A stretch of DNA of 6,643 bases from a bacterium (GCA_021791015.1 JAJYFH010000040.1:1-6643); one strand, 5' to 3'; numbered from the stretch's first letter, positions 1 through 6,535 are shown. The notes: generated from the sequence alone by a model not told the origin. Numbers and translations: made by a program.

Positions 1-1
1 C

Positions 2-1096
2 CTCCCGAAACATATTCATCCGGCCTTAGTTTCCAGAATTAAGATTCTATCTAATCTGAAAATTGACGAACATCGGGTACCTCAGGATGGCAGATTTCAG
101 CTAAATATGGAAGGCCGCGAAATTGACCTTCGTATTTCGATTACGCCAATAGTATATGGAGAGAAGGTAGTCATCAGGCTTCTTGATAAGACAAACGGTA
201 TGATTACCTTAGAAAACTTAGGCATCAAGGGAAGAGCTTACAGGATTATTGAGGAAAGCTTCAAGAAACCTCATGGCATGACTCTGTCGACTGGACCGAC
301 TGGTTCGGGTAAATCAACATCACTTTACGCTATTTTGTCCAAGCTAAATACTCCGAGTGTCAACATTATAACCATCGAAGACCCTGTTGAATATAATGTG
401 CCGGGCATAAACCAGATCCAGGTAAATAATGGCGTCGGGCTTACATTTGCATCAGGTCTTCGGTCAATGCTCCGCCAGGACCCGGACGTCATAATGGTTG
501 GAGAGATTCGCGACAAAGAGACGGCTGATCTTGCCGTTCAGTCAGCTTTGACCGGCCATACTGTCCTTTCCACATTGCATACAAACTCAGCCGCAAGCGC
601 TTTGCCGCGATTGATTGACATGGACATTGAGCCGTTTCTTATCGCATCTACGGTTAATACAATAGTGGCGCAAAGGCTGGTGAGAAGAATTTGTGAAAAC
701 TGCAAGGTAGAATACAGGGCAACTCTCGCACTGACCAAAGCCATTAAAGCTTCATTGAAAGGGGTTCTGCCCTCAAAGAATGATCCCAAGGAAAAGACCA
801 CGGAGCTTGGTTTTGATAAATTGCCTTTTGTCGAAGATGAAACCTTTAAGCTTTACAAAGGGAAAGGCTGTGAATCCTGCAAGAATACAGGGTTTTGGGG
901 AAGAATTGGGGTATACGAGATATTTAATGTCAGCCCAACGATAGAGGATCTGATAACGTCCCAGTCTTCAGCTAGTGATATCCAAGATCAGGCAGTAAAA
1001 GAAGGTATGGTTACCATGCAGCAAGACGGCTTTTTAAAGGCGCTGGCCGGTATCACTACCGTCGAGGAAGTTGTAAGAACCACTTCTGAGGAATGA
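2..1096 (+). CDS. pilB: Type IV pilus extension ATPase PilB (GspE/PilB family), 5'-truncated by window edge
   Basis: PilB is the cytoplasmic hexameric ATPase that powers pilus polymerisation at the PilC platform. The frame is open to the left edge. The first ATG (107) is internal, because the 35 codons before it encode family sequence (RIKILSNLKIDEHR, then PQDGRF). About 364 codons are visible; full PilB is usually about 550-580, so the N-terminal domain and roughly 200 residues are missing. Counting from the ATG at 107: Walker A GPTGSGKS at 63-70, Asp box ITIEDPVEY at 88-96, Walker B DPDVIMVGEIRD at 125-136, His box ending LHTN at 157-160. A zinc-binding tetracysteine follows (CENC 196-199, CESC 255-258), then GRIGVYEIF. 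That zinc site favours an extension ATPase over PilT. The roughly 55-residue spacing between the two Cys pairs is longer than in classical GspE and contains a charged linker. It lies 56 bases upstream of pilT on the same strand, so an operon is likely. GspE of a type II system is the alternative, but the adjacent PilT argues for pili. Confidence 0.95.
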   Translation, partial: LPKHIHPALVSRIKILSNLKIDEHRVPQDGRFQLNMEGREIDLRISITPIVYGEKVVIRLLDKTNGMITLENLGIKGRAYRIIEESFKKPHGMTLSTGPTGSGKSTSLYAILSKLNTPSVNIITIEDPVEYNVPGINQIQVNNGVGLTFASGLRSMLRQDPDVIMVGEIRDKETADLAVQSALTGHTVLSTLHTNSAASALPRLIDMDIEPFLIASTVNTIVAQRLVRRICENCKVEYRATLALTKAIKASLKGVLPSKNDPKEKTTELGFDKLPFVEDETFKLYKGKGCESCKNTGFWGRIGVYEIFNVSPTIEDLITSQSSASDIQDQAVKEGMVTMQQDGFLKALAGITTVEEVVRTTSEE

Positions 1097-1104
1097 TTAT
1101 GCCT

Positions 1105-1132
1105 TTGCAAATTTTTAAAAAAACATTAGAAT
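1105..1132 (+). promoter_or_regulatory. Possible weak sigma70-type promoter for pilT
   Basis: In the AT-rich pilB-pilT gap, TTGCAA (1105-1110, 4 of 6 to TTGACA) is followed after 16 bases by TAGAAT (1127-1132, 5 of 6 to TATAAT). Transcription would start near 1139, just ahead of the pilT ribosome binding site. Such matches arise easily by chance in AT-rich DNA, and read-through from pilB is equally possible. Confidence 0.28.
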
Positions 1133-1142
1133 ATTAATAAAT

Positions 1143-1148
1143 AGGAGG
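1143..1148 (+). promoter_or_regulatory. Ribosome binding site that sets the GTG start of pilT
   Basis: AGGAGG lies four bases before GTG at 1153. The spacing is slightly short, but there is no in-frame ATG near the family N-terminus. This site is the reason for choosing the GTG start. Confidence 0.75.
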
Positions 1149-1152
1149 GTGC

Positions 1153-2229
1153 GTGCCTGAGCAGACCACAAAATTAAAAATTGAGAATTTTCTTGAAGAA
1201 GTCATTAAGCATGATGCAAGCGATCTTCATCTGACGGTTGGCGTGCCTCCTATGCTTCGAATTGACGGTGCGTTAAGGCCTATAGCCGGAGTGAGTGGTC
1301 TAACAGATACCGATGTACAGGCTCTCACATATTCAATCTTGGATGATGTCCAAAAAGATATTTTGGAGCGTGACAAGGAAGTAGACTTTTCATTTACATA
1401 TGGTGATTTGGCAAGGTTTAGAGCGAATGCTTACCACCAAAAAGGCAATGTCGGTTTAGCGCTCCGGCTTATCCCGGTAAATATCCGAAGTTTGGCGCAA
1501 CTGGGTATGCCTAAAGTCCTTGAAAAGTTCACGGAATATCCGAGAGGTTTAGTGCTTGTAACCGGACCGACCGGATCAGGCAAGTCCACTACGCTGGCTG
1601 CAATGGTAGATAAAATCAATAAAGAAAGGGCCTGCCACATCATTACCGTCGAAGACCCGATAGAATACACGCATAATCATAATAAATCAATAATCGAGCA
1701 GCGCGAGGTGCACTATGATACCAGATCATTTGCAGCCGCCCTTCGCAGTGTTTTGAGGGAAGACCCTGATGTCGTTCTGATCGGTGAAATGCGCGATCTC
1801 GAGACTATTGCAGCCGCCATTACCATAGCTGAAACCGGACATTTGGTTTTTGCTACTTTGCATACCAACAACGCTGCCCAGTCAGTTGACAGAATTATTG
1901 ATGTTTTTCCGCCGCACCAACAGCAACAAATCAGGGTACAGCTTTCAAATATCTTGCAGGGAATCGTTTCCCAAAGGCTTATACCTTCCATCGGTGGCGG
2001 AAGAGTAGCTGCCGCTGAGATTTTAGTAGTGACTCCCGCGGTACGAAACATTATTCGCGAGCAAAAAACACATCAGCTCGAGGCGGTAATACAAACCGGA
2101 GCCTCAGAAGGCATGCAGGCTATGGACAGAACACTTGCGAACTTGATAAAGACAGGCAGAATTACCCTTGATGAAGCCAAGGGTTATGCGATCGACCAGA
2201 AGGAGCTTGAAAGATTGCTTCACGGGTAA
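1153..2229 (+). CDS. pilT: Type IV pilus retraction ATPase PilT
   Basis: PilT is the cytoplasmic hexameric ATPase that drives pilus depolymerisation, and hence twitching, surface pulling and DNA uptake. At 358 residues it has the usual PilT length. The N-terminal PAS-like domain opens with the family signature DASDLHLTVGVPPMLRIDG at 21-39. The RecA-like domain carries Walker A GPTGSGKS at 138-145, Asp box ITVEDPIEY at 164-172, Walker B DPDVVLIGEMRD at 204-215 and a His box ending LHTN at 236-239. Near the C-terminus AVRNIIRE (296-303) matches the AIRNLIRE motif needed for retraction in characterised PilT proteins. There is no tetracysteine zinc site, unlike PilB upstream. The start is GTG with AGGAGG just before it. 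The gene follows pilB by 56 bases and precedes pilC by 110 bases, which hold a palindromic repeat. PilU is the alternative paralogue, but the intact AIRNLIRE-like motif and the single copy here favour PilT. Confidence 0.95.
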   Translation: MPEQTTKLKIENFLEEVIKHDASDLHLTVGVPPMLRIDGALRPIAGVSGLTDTDVQALTYSILDDVQKDILERDKEVDFSFTYGDLARFRANAYHQKGNVGLALRLIPVNIRSLAQLGMPKVLEKFTEYPRGLVLVTGPTGSGKSTTLAAMVDKINKERACHIITVEDPIEYTHNHNKSIIEQREVHYDTRSFAAALRSVLREDPDVVLIGEMRDLETIAAAITIAETGHLVFATLHTNNAAQSVDRIIDVFPPHQQQQIRVQLSNILQGIVSQRLIPSIGGGRVAAAEILVVTPAVRNIIREQKTHQLEAVIQTGASEGMQAMDRTLANLIKTGRITLDEAKGYAIDQKELERLLHG

Positions 2230-2238
2230 TTTTTTCCA

Positions 2239-2329
2239 TTGTTATCCTGAACTTCCTGCCCGTCCGGCAGGCGGGGATTCAGGATCCATATAAATAAAAC
2301 TAGATTCCGGATCAAGTCCGGAATGACAA
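2239..2329. repeat. Composite palindromic intergenic element (REP/MITE-like) between pilT and pilC
   Basis: The element holds two hairpins. In the first, an outer 8-bp perfect stem (ATCCTGAA 2244-2251 with TTCAGGAT 2278-2285) encloses a 6-bp inner stem (CCTGCC 2255-2260 with GGCAGG 2266-2271). The second is a perfect 8-bp stem (ATTCCGGA 2304-2311 with TCCGGAAT 2317-2324) around a TCAAG loop. The ends, TTGTTATCCTGAAC (2239-2252) and the reverse complement of 2316-2329, match at 10 of 14 positions, like imperfect terminal inverted repeats. Units of the type ATTCCGGATCAAGTCCGGAAT followed by GACA resemble dispersed palindromic repeats of many bacterial genomes. It has no coding potential. No T-run follows either stem directly, so it is not a standard intrinsic terminator. 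It could fold in the pilT-pilC mRNA and modulate read-through. Confidence 0.75.
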
Positions 2330-2339
2330 AAAAGGAATC

Positions 2340-3548
2340 ATGCGCGAATTTACATATAAAGCCAGAAATAATCAAGGCGAGCTCGTAACTGGAACTGTTG
2401 AGGCGGAAACCGAAAGTTCAGCTTCAACTTTGCTTACTGCCAAGAAGCTATATCCCGTCAGAATCAAGGAAGAAAAACACGAAAAATTTGCTATTCCTTT
2501 TTTAAATAAGGTAAAGGTCAAAGACAAAGTTTTCTTTATTCGACAGCTGGCAACCATGGCAAATGCCGGCCTTCCAATATCTCAATCACTATCCACATTG
2601 CTTGAACAGACTCATTCTGATCAGATTAAAAAAATGGTAGAGCAAATGATCCGCGATGTGGAGGCCGGTGATAGCTTGGCAACAACATTTTCGAGATTTC
2701 CGGATGTCTTTACCAAAACTGATCTTTCTATGATTGCGGCCGGCGAGGCAAGCGGTAAAATTGATGAGGTTTTAGAATATATGGCCTCCCAAGCTGAAAA
2801 AAGCTATAAAACAGCCAAGAAGATTAAAACCGTCTTTATATATCCGTCATTCCTCCTCTGTGTCGTTATTGGTGTGGTTGCTCTCATGATGATATTCGTT
2901 TTGCCTCAGATGCAGACACTCTACTCAAGCTTCGGCAACGCTCAGCTCCCCTTGCCCACCCAAATACTTATGGGTTTTAGCAACATCATGGCCCACTATT
3001 ATTATCTGGTCATTTTGATGGTTGTGGCTATTTTCTTTGCCCTTAGAATGTATGTGAAAACTGACTCGGGCAGATACATCTGGCATAGCTTGAAGCTCCG
3101 CATACCATTGCTCGGCAACTTCCTGCAAATGTCCTATATGGCGATGTTTTCGCGCACTATGTCGAGCCTTATATCCTCCGGAGTGCCCATTCTTGAAGCA
3201 TTAAAAATCGTCGGGGATACCATGCCAAACATCCATTATGAAAATGCCATTAGAGAAACAAGGGGCAAGGTAAAACAAGGGGGCAGTTTGTCGCAAGCTA
3301 TCAAGGAAAATCCCATATTTCCCGTCATGGTGTCGCAGATGATCGGCGTCGGCGAAAACACCGGTGAGATTGACTCTATGCTTTCAAACTTGGCGGACTA
3401 CTATAACGACGAGATAGACAACTGGGTCAAAAGCTTTCAGTCGCTGCTTGAGCCTATCATGATAGTTGTTATGGGTCTAATTGTCGGCAGCATCATCCTC
3501 TCCATCATCATGCCCATCTACAATGTCGGCATCTTCATGCAACACTAG
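2340..3548 (+). CDS. pilC: Type IV pilus inner-membrane platform protein PilC (T2SSF family)
   Basis: PilC is the polytopic inner-membrane platform on which PilB and PilT act to insert or remove pilin subunits. At 402 residues it has normal family length. The soluble N-terminal stretch begins MREFTYKARNNQGELVTGTV, typical of PilC/GspF. Two T2SSF repeats follow, each with the same pattern: the first spans about 66-190 (IRQLATMANAGLPISQSL, AAGEASGKIDEVLEYMA) and the second about 269-393 (FSRTMSSLISSGVPILEAL, GVGENTGEIDSMLSNLADYY). Three membrane segments are apparent at about 166-190, 219-238 and 373-393. The ATG has a modest AAGGA (2332-2336) just upstream, immediately after the palindromic repeat, so the repeat abuts the translation start. 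The gene is co-directional with pilB and pilT. GspF of a type II secretion system is the only serious alternative, and the neighbouring pilT makes it unlikely. Confidence 0.95.
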   Translation: MREFTYKARNNQGELVTGTVEAETESSASTLLTAKKLYPVRIKEEKHEKFAIPFLNKVKVKDKVFFIRQLATMANAGLPISQSLSTLLEQTHSDQIKKMVEQMIRDVEAGDSLATTFSRFPDVFTKTDLSMIAAGEASGKIDEVLEYMASQAEKSYKTAKKIKTVFIYPSFLLCVVIGVVALMMIFVLPQMQTLYSSFGNAQLPLPTQILMGFSNIMAHYYYLVILMVVAIFFALRMYVKTDSGRYIWHSLKLRIPLLGNFLQMSYMAMFSRTMSSLISSGVPILEALKIVGDTMPNIHYENAIRETRGKVKQGGSLSQAIKENPIFPVMVSQMIGVGENTGEIDSMLSNLADYYNDEIDNWVKSFQSLLEPIMIVVMGLIVGSIILSIIMPIYNVGIFMQH

Positions 3549-3561
3549 GGCAATAAAGAAT

Positions 3562-3607
3562 TTTCAATTATCAAATTCCAATGATCAATCAAACCCTAAA
3601 TTCTAAT
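3562..3607. repeat. Left flanking repeat of the four-helix bundle element
   Basis: This AT-rich stretch is built of degenerate TCAA/CCAAT-type units. It spans the start codon of the four-helix bundle gene and the first codons. CCAATGATCAATCAAAC (3578-3594) matches the reverse complement of 3978-3994 at 14 of 17 positions, and AAATTCTAAT (3598-3607) matches the reverse complement of 4003-4012 exactly. The two motif pairs are inverted but not in mirror order, so this is a family of related motifs in opposite orientation and not one clean inverted repeat. Confidence 0.5.
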
Positions 3608-3961
3608 ATCCAACCAAAGTATGATTTGATTGAAAGAACGGCTCTTTTTGGTGAAAACATCCTTGATTTTGCAAAACTGATTGAGAGAAGCCCCATTAAT
3701 AATCCGCTGATAAATCAAATCGTTCGATCGGGTACTAGCGTGGGAGCAAATTACTCAGAAGCTAATGAGTCCAACTCAAAGAAAGATTTTCTGCATAAAA
3801 TCAGTTTGGCAAAAAAGGAAGCTAAGGAAACAAGTCATTGGTTGAGAATGATAATAAAAGCAAACCCGAGTCTAGAAAAACAGGCAAAGCCATTACAAAA
3901 AGAGGCTCACGAACTTGTTTTGATTTTTTCTTCTATAGTAAGGAAGGGCAAAATTGTTTGA
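3581..3961 (+). CDS. Four-helix bundle protein of the 23S rRNA intervening-sequence (S23) family
   Basis: This 126-residue protein belongs to the family first found encoded in intervening sequences of bacterial 23S rRNA genes and later seen in many non-rRNA sites. Its molecular function is not established. The core runs from KYDLIERTALFGENILDF (13-30) through the diagnostic stretch IVRSGTSVGANYSEANES (47-64), then KKDFLHKISLAKKEAKET (67-84), WLRMIIKAN and a last helix rich in EAHELVLIFSSIVRK. Length is typical. No Shine-Dalgarno sequence precedes the ATG, which lies inside an AT-rich repeat; the first 12 residues are repeat-derived and unlike the conserved core, so the true start is uncertain. 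It follows pilC by 32 bases but has no known link to pili. With the inverted flanking motifs it looks like an inserted passenger splitting the assembly genes from the pilin gene. Whether it is translated is unknown. Confidence 0.88.
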   Translation: MINQTLNSNIQPKYDLIERTALFGENILDFAKLIERSPINNPLINQIVRSGTSVGANYSEANESNSKKDFLHKISLAKKEAKETSHWLRMIIKANPSLEKQAKPLQKEAHELVLIFSSIVRKGKIV

Positions 3962-3967
3962 AGTTTG

Positions 3968-4012
3968 TTATTTGATGCTTGATTGAACATTGAGGCTTGA
4001 ACATTAGAATTT
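3968..4012. repeat. Right flanking repeat of the four-helix bundle element
   Basis: It holds two degenerate tandem copies of a GCTTGA..GAACATT unit (GCTTGATTGAACATTGA at 3978-3994 and GCTTGAACATTAGA at 3995-4008), followed by ATTAGAATTT ending at 4012. These match, in reverse complement, motifs at the left side of the gene. With the left flank it suggests element boundaries near 3562 and 4012, though the exact ends cannot be fixed without an empty-site comparison. Confidence 0.5.
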
Positions 4013-4029
4013 ATCGAGCCAGAATATCA

Positions 4030-4058
4030 TTGACACACCTTAAGGATATTGGTTAAAT
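4030..4058 (+). promoter_or_regulatory. Sigma70-type promoter for the pilin gene
   Basis: TTGACA (4030-4035) is a perfect -35 box. After a 17-base spacer comes TTAAAT (4053-4058), a -10 box with 4 of 6 matches. Transcription would start near 4065 and give a leader of about 29 bases ending in a strong ribosome binding site. It lies outside the right flank of the four-helix bundle element, so the pilin gene can be expressed independently of pilBTC. Confidence 0.6.
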
Positions 4059-4080
4059 ATCAACATAAAAAGAAAATTGA

Positions 4081-4090
4081 AAGGAGGTGA
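4081..4090 (+). promoter_or_regulatory. Near-perfect Shine-Dalgarno sequence of the pilin gene
   Basis: AAGGAGGTGA is complementary over ten bases to the 3' end of 16S rRNA, and its AGGAGG core ends six bases before the ATG at 4094. It is by far the strongest ribosome binding site in the window, as expected for an abundant structural subunit. Confidence 0.85.
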
Positions 4091-4093
4091 AAT

Positions 4094-4513
4094 ATGAGAA
4101 AGCTAAAAAATAAACAAGGTTTTACACTTATTGAGCTAGTGGTCGTTATGGCTATTATCGCCATCTTGGCAGTCCTTATCATTGGGGCTATCACAATTGC
4201 TAGACATTCGGCTACAGAGAGTGCGAATCTATCAAATGCTAGAACCATTCAAACAGGTCTAGAGTCATATTACTCTTCGAATGGCCAAAAATATCCTACG
4301 GCATTTGCTACCAAGACCTCATTTAATGATGCCACGAAATCAGGTGCTGCATTAGCCAATGTATCGATTTCTAACGCTGCTTGTCAAGATACAACCAATA
4401 CTGATGCAGGTGGCGGGAACATAGTGACTGTTTCTAGTCCCTCTCAAGGTTATACCATCACTGTGGCTAAATATGACTGTTCTGATGGATCAACTCAGCT
4501 GAAAAGTCAATAA
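4094..4513 (+). CDS. Type IV prepilin (major pilin candidate)
   Basis: This is the precursor of a pilus fibre subunit: it is held in the inner membrane, cleaved and usually N-methylated by a prepilin peptidase, then polymerised. The 139-residue protein has a short basic leader MRKLKNKQG and the class III signal QG^FTLIEL, with Gly9 at -1, Phe10 at +1 and the essential Glu14 at +5. A hydrophobic helix runs from about 10 to 33. The rest (about 34-139) is a small Ser/Thr/Asn-rich globular domain with a helix continuation (ESANLSNARTIQTGLESYY). Its only two cysteines, Cys97 and Cys129, could form a C-terminal disulfide loop as in many pilins. Its own promoter, very strong ribosome binding site and trailing hairpin suggest high, independent expression and hence a major pilin. 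A minor pilin or a type II pseudopilin cannot be excluded. No prepilin peptidase gene is in the window. Confidence 0.9.
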   Translation: MRKLKNKQGFTLIELVVVMAIIAILAVLIIGAITIARHSATESANLSNARTIQTGLESYYSSNGQKYPTAFATKTSFNDATKSGAALANVSISNAACQDTTNTDAGGGNIVTVSSPSQGYTITVAKYDCSDGSTQLKSQ

Positions 4514-4535
4514 TCTCTCAATATTTAGCATATCT

Positions 4536-4563
4536 AGCCATGGCGAGGCGACTCGTCATGGCT
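4536..4563 (+). terminator. Strong stem-loop after the pilin gene, terminator or mRNA 3'-end stabiliser
   Basis: A 12-bp stem pairs 4536-4547 with 4552-4563 (AGCCATG with CATGGCT, then one G-U pair and four Watson-Crick pairs) and is capped by GCGA, a GNRA-type tetraloop. It begins 22 bases after the pilin stop codon. No T-run follows, so it is not a textbook intrinsic terminator. It may instead protect the pilin mRNA from 3' exonucleases or only reduce read-through into the next gene. Confidence 0.6.
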
Positions 4564-4622
4564 GTTATGGTAGGTAGAAAATTATTGTTTGCGCTGGAAG
4601 AGTTTAATGTATTGTTCGCATT

Positions 4623-6521
4623 ATGGTAATAAATTGGTTTTCCTCTATAAATTTGATTTCTGCCCTAAAGGCTAATTTGTTTTGGTTTCTGCTTCTTTTG
4701 CCGGGGTATAGTTTGCTGGCTTATCTTCGATCCAAGGTTCCGGGGGAGAAAACTTCGTATTTTTTAAGGGATGCAGTTTTTTCCTTCTTTTTGTCTCTGA
4801 TATTTTTTCTCCCAATAGTTATTATGCCATTCTTTATGGTTGTGCCGGCGGTTATCCCAGCCGGTTATTTTATATGCTTGATAACCGTAAGCGTCTTTTT
4901 TCTTGTAAAAAATAATTGGCTTTTAATCAAGGCTTTAAATTTCCATAGTTTTTCAAGATCTCTCCGCAGGTTTTTTAGTTCTCCGATCTGCATCATCATT
5001 TTGATTATCATCATCTTTGAGATTACCCAAGGCTTGATAATAAAAAATGTTCTTAACCCCGGCGAAAATACCGACGCATGGTTTCACGTTGCCAAAATAA
5101 ATAAAGATGTTAGTGATGGCTTCTCCATATACGATCCTTATTATTTGGTCAACGGCCGCCATATGATCTCCTTTAACTATGCCTCAAATCTTGTTCATGT
5201 TCTGATGGCAACCGGAAGCAAAGCCTTTGGCATTAAACCGCTGGATACCTGGCTATACTCCGTTACATTTGTTCGCTTGCTTTTGTTTGCTACGGTTTAT
5301 GTTTTCTTTAGAGAAATTGCCAAAACCAAGCACGTTGCATTGTTTGCCCTTGGTATTTTTTATATTTTTGCGATGCCATTTTATAAGGTAGACAATATGT
5401 TCTATTCTGTATTTCCCTACTTTTTTTCTGTTTTGATCAGTCTTTTTATGTTGATGTTGGCACTTGACCTAAAAGACAGGAAATATTTGGGGTTAAAGGC
5501 AAACTACATAGCCTATGTTCTCACTATTCCCATTCTGGCGGCAGCTCATCAACTGCAAGTTGTGCTATTTGGTATTTTTCTGGGCGGATACTTTTTATTC
5601 TTGTTGCTTCAAAAAAAGTTACAGTTTAAAAAATTTATGTATCTGATAATCCCCTTTTTGTTAGGCTTGCCCTGTGTCCTTTTCACTTTTTTCAGTACAC
5701 CTAGGCTTGTCTCGGGCCGCGAACTGCATTCCGTGTCGAACATTGCAAATAACCTCCATGCTTATTTGGCAGATTTAAATGCCAAATTGCCTATGATTAT
5801 TCTGGGATTCATTATTTTGGTGCCGGGAATATGGCTGCTTTCCAGGTACGTCAGAAGCAAAGAAATTAGAACCTTTTTGTATTATACGGTTATCTTTCGT
5901 TACATTTTTCTCTTTTCTCCTATTGTAGTCATTTTGGGTACTGTTTTGCCCTGGTGGGGAATTGCTCGGTTTGATTATTTCTATAATATTATTATGGTTT
6001 TTGTGATTAGTTTGACATCATTGTTCATATCGCAATTCTTTTTGCAGTTGCTTCAAGGATATCCTCGTTTTATAAGGGCGTATGCGTCCGTATTACTTAT
6101 TGTTATAGTTTTTGCCATTTATCCGCTCCCTTCTATCAGCAGCGCAGAACAATTTGTTGAGGAATACACGAAGTCGCAAAATTTAGCAGCGCAGATTGCG
6201 TCACTTGATATAAAGCAGCACTCTGTGGTATTGGCGAGCCATGACACAGGTTATATGCTCCCCTCGATGTTAGACGTAAATATTGTAGGATTAAGCGACG
6301 GTAGGACCGATATCTCTGGCAGAGAAAATGATTTCAATGCTTTATTGAAAAAAACAAATACTCAAAAAGAGAAAGAAAAAATACTAGATAAATATAACGT
6401 CAGTTATGTTGTCTTTGACAGGAAAAAAGCTTTTGGGGGATTGAGCGAAACAGCGGTTCGGGACTTGGGCTTTCATAAAATGATGATGACACAGGATTTC
6501 TTGCTTTATCACAGAGATTAG
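4623..6521 (+). CDS. Polytopic membrane protein, probable GT-C-type glycosyltransferase (DUF6541-like)
   Basis: This 632-residue integral membrane protein has about 11-13 hydrophobic segments spread over residues 12-502, then a soluble C-terminal domain of about 130 residues. After the fourth segment (about 121-140) a loop carries ENTDAWFHVAKI (148-159), which recalls the acidic motif in the first large outer loop of GT-C enzymes; these use lipid-linked sugars. The C-terminal part, with SHDTGYMLPSML (539-550), LDKYNVSYVVFDR (588-600) and a final LLYHRD, resembles the tail of uncharacterised DUF6541/ArnT-like proteins. That assignment is from memory of family style, so the substrate and even the enzymatic role are unproven. 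The ATG at 4623 is the first possible ATG in frame, since an in-frame stop lies at 4605, and it has no Shine-Dalgarno sequence at normal distance. It lies 109 bases after the pilin gene, so pilin or envelope glycosylation is a reasonable guess. Confidence 0.6.
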   Translation: MVINWFSSINLISALKANLFWFLLLLPGYSLLAYLRSKVPGEKTSYFLRDAVFSFFLSLIFFLPIVIMPFFMVVPAVIPAGYFICLITVSVFFLVKNNWLLIKALNFHSFSRSLRRFFSSPICIIILIIIIFEITQGLIIKNVLNPGENTDAWFHVAKINKDVSDGFSIYDPYYLVNGRHMISFNYASNLVHVLMATGSKAFGIKPLDTWLYSVTFVRLLLFATVYVFFREIAKTKHVALFALGIFYIFAMPFYKVDNMFYSVFPYFFSVLISLFMLMLALDLKDRKYLGLKANYIAYVLTIPILAAAHQLQVVLFGIFLGGYFLFLLLQKKLQFKKFMYLIIPFLLGLPCVLFTFFSTPRLVSGRELHSVSNIANNLHAYLADLNAKLPMIILGFIILVPGIWLLSRYVRSKEIRTFLYYTVIFRYIFLFSPIVVILGTVLPWWGIARFDYFYNIIMVFVISLTSLFISQFFLQLLQGYPRFIRAYASVLLIVIVFAIYPLPSISSAEQFVEEYTKSQNLAAQIASLDIKQHSVVLASHDTGYMLPSMLDVNIVGLSDGRTDISGRENDFNALLKKTNTQKEKEKILDKYNVSYVVFDRKKAFGGLSETAVRDLGFHKMMMTQDFLLYHRD

Positions 6522-6535
6522 TATGCCGTTTAAAC

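Noticed and set aside
538..801. 87-codon minus-strand open frame inside pilB
   Set aside because: It is antisense to the conserved His box and zinc region of PilB and has no supporting signals.
293..1590. Similar Walker A nucleotide stretches in pilB and pilT, considered as a repeat
   Set aside because: The similarity follows from shared protein ancestry of the two ATPases, with third-position differences throughout; it is not a recent duplication.
1713..2051. 112-codon open frame on the minus strand inside pilT
   Set aside because: It lies wholly within a well-supported gene on the other strand, has no ribosome binding site that I can see and resembles no family; it is a shadow of pilT codon usage.
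4045..4061. GATAT..ATATC inverted repeat overlapping the pilin -10 box, considered as an operator
   Set aside because: Only 5 bp of AT-rich symmetry; expected by chance in such sequence.
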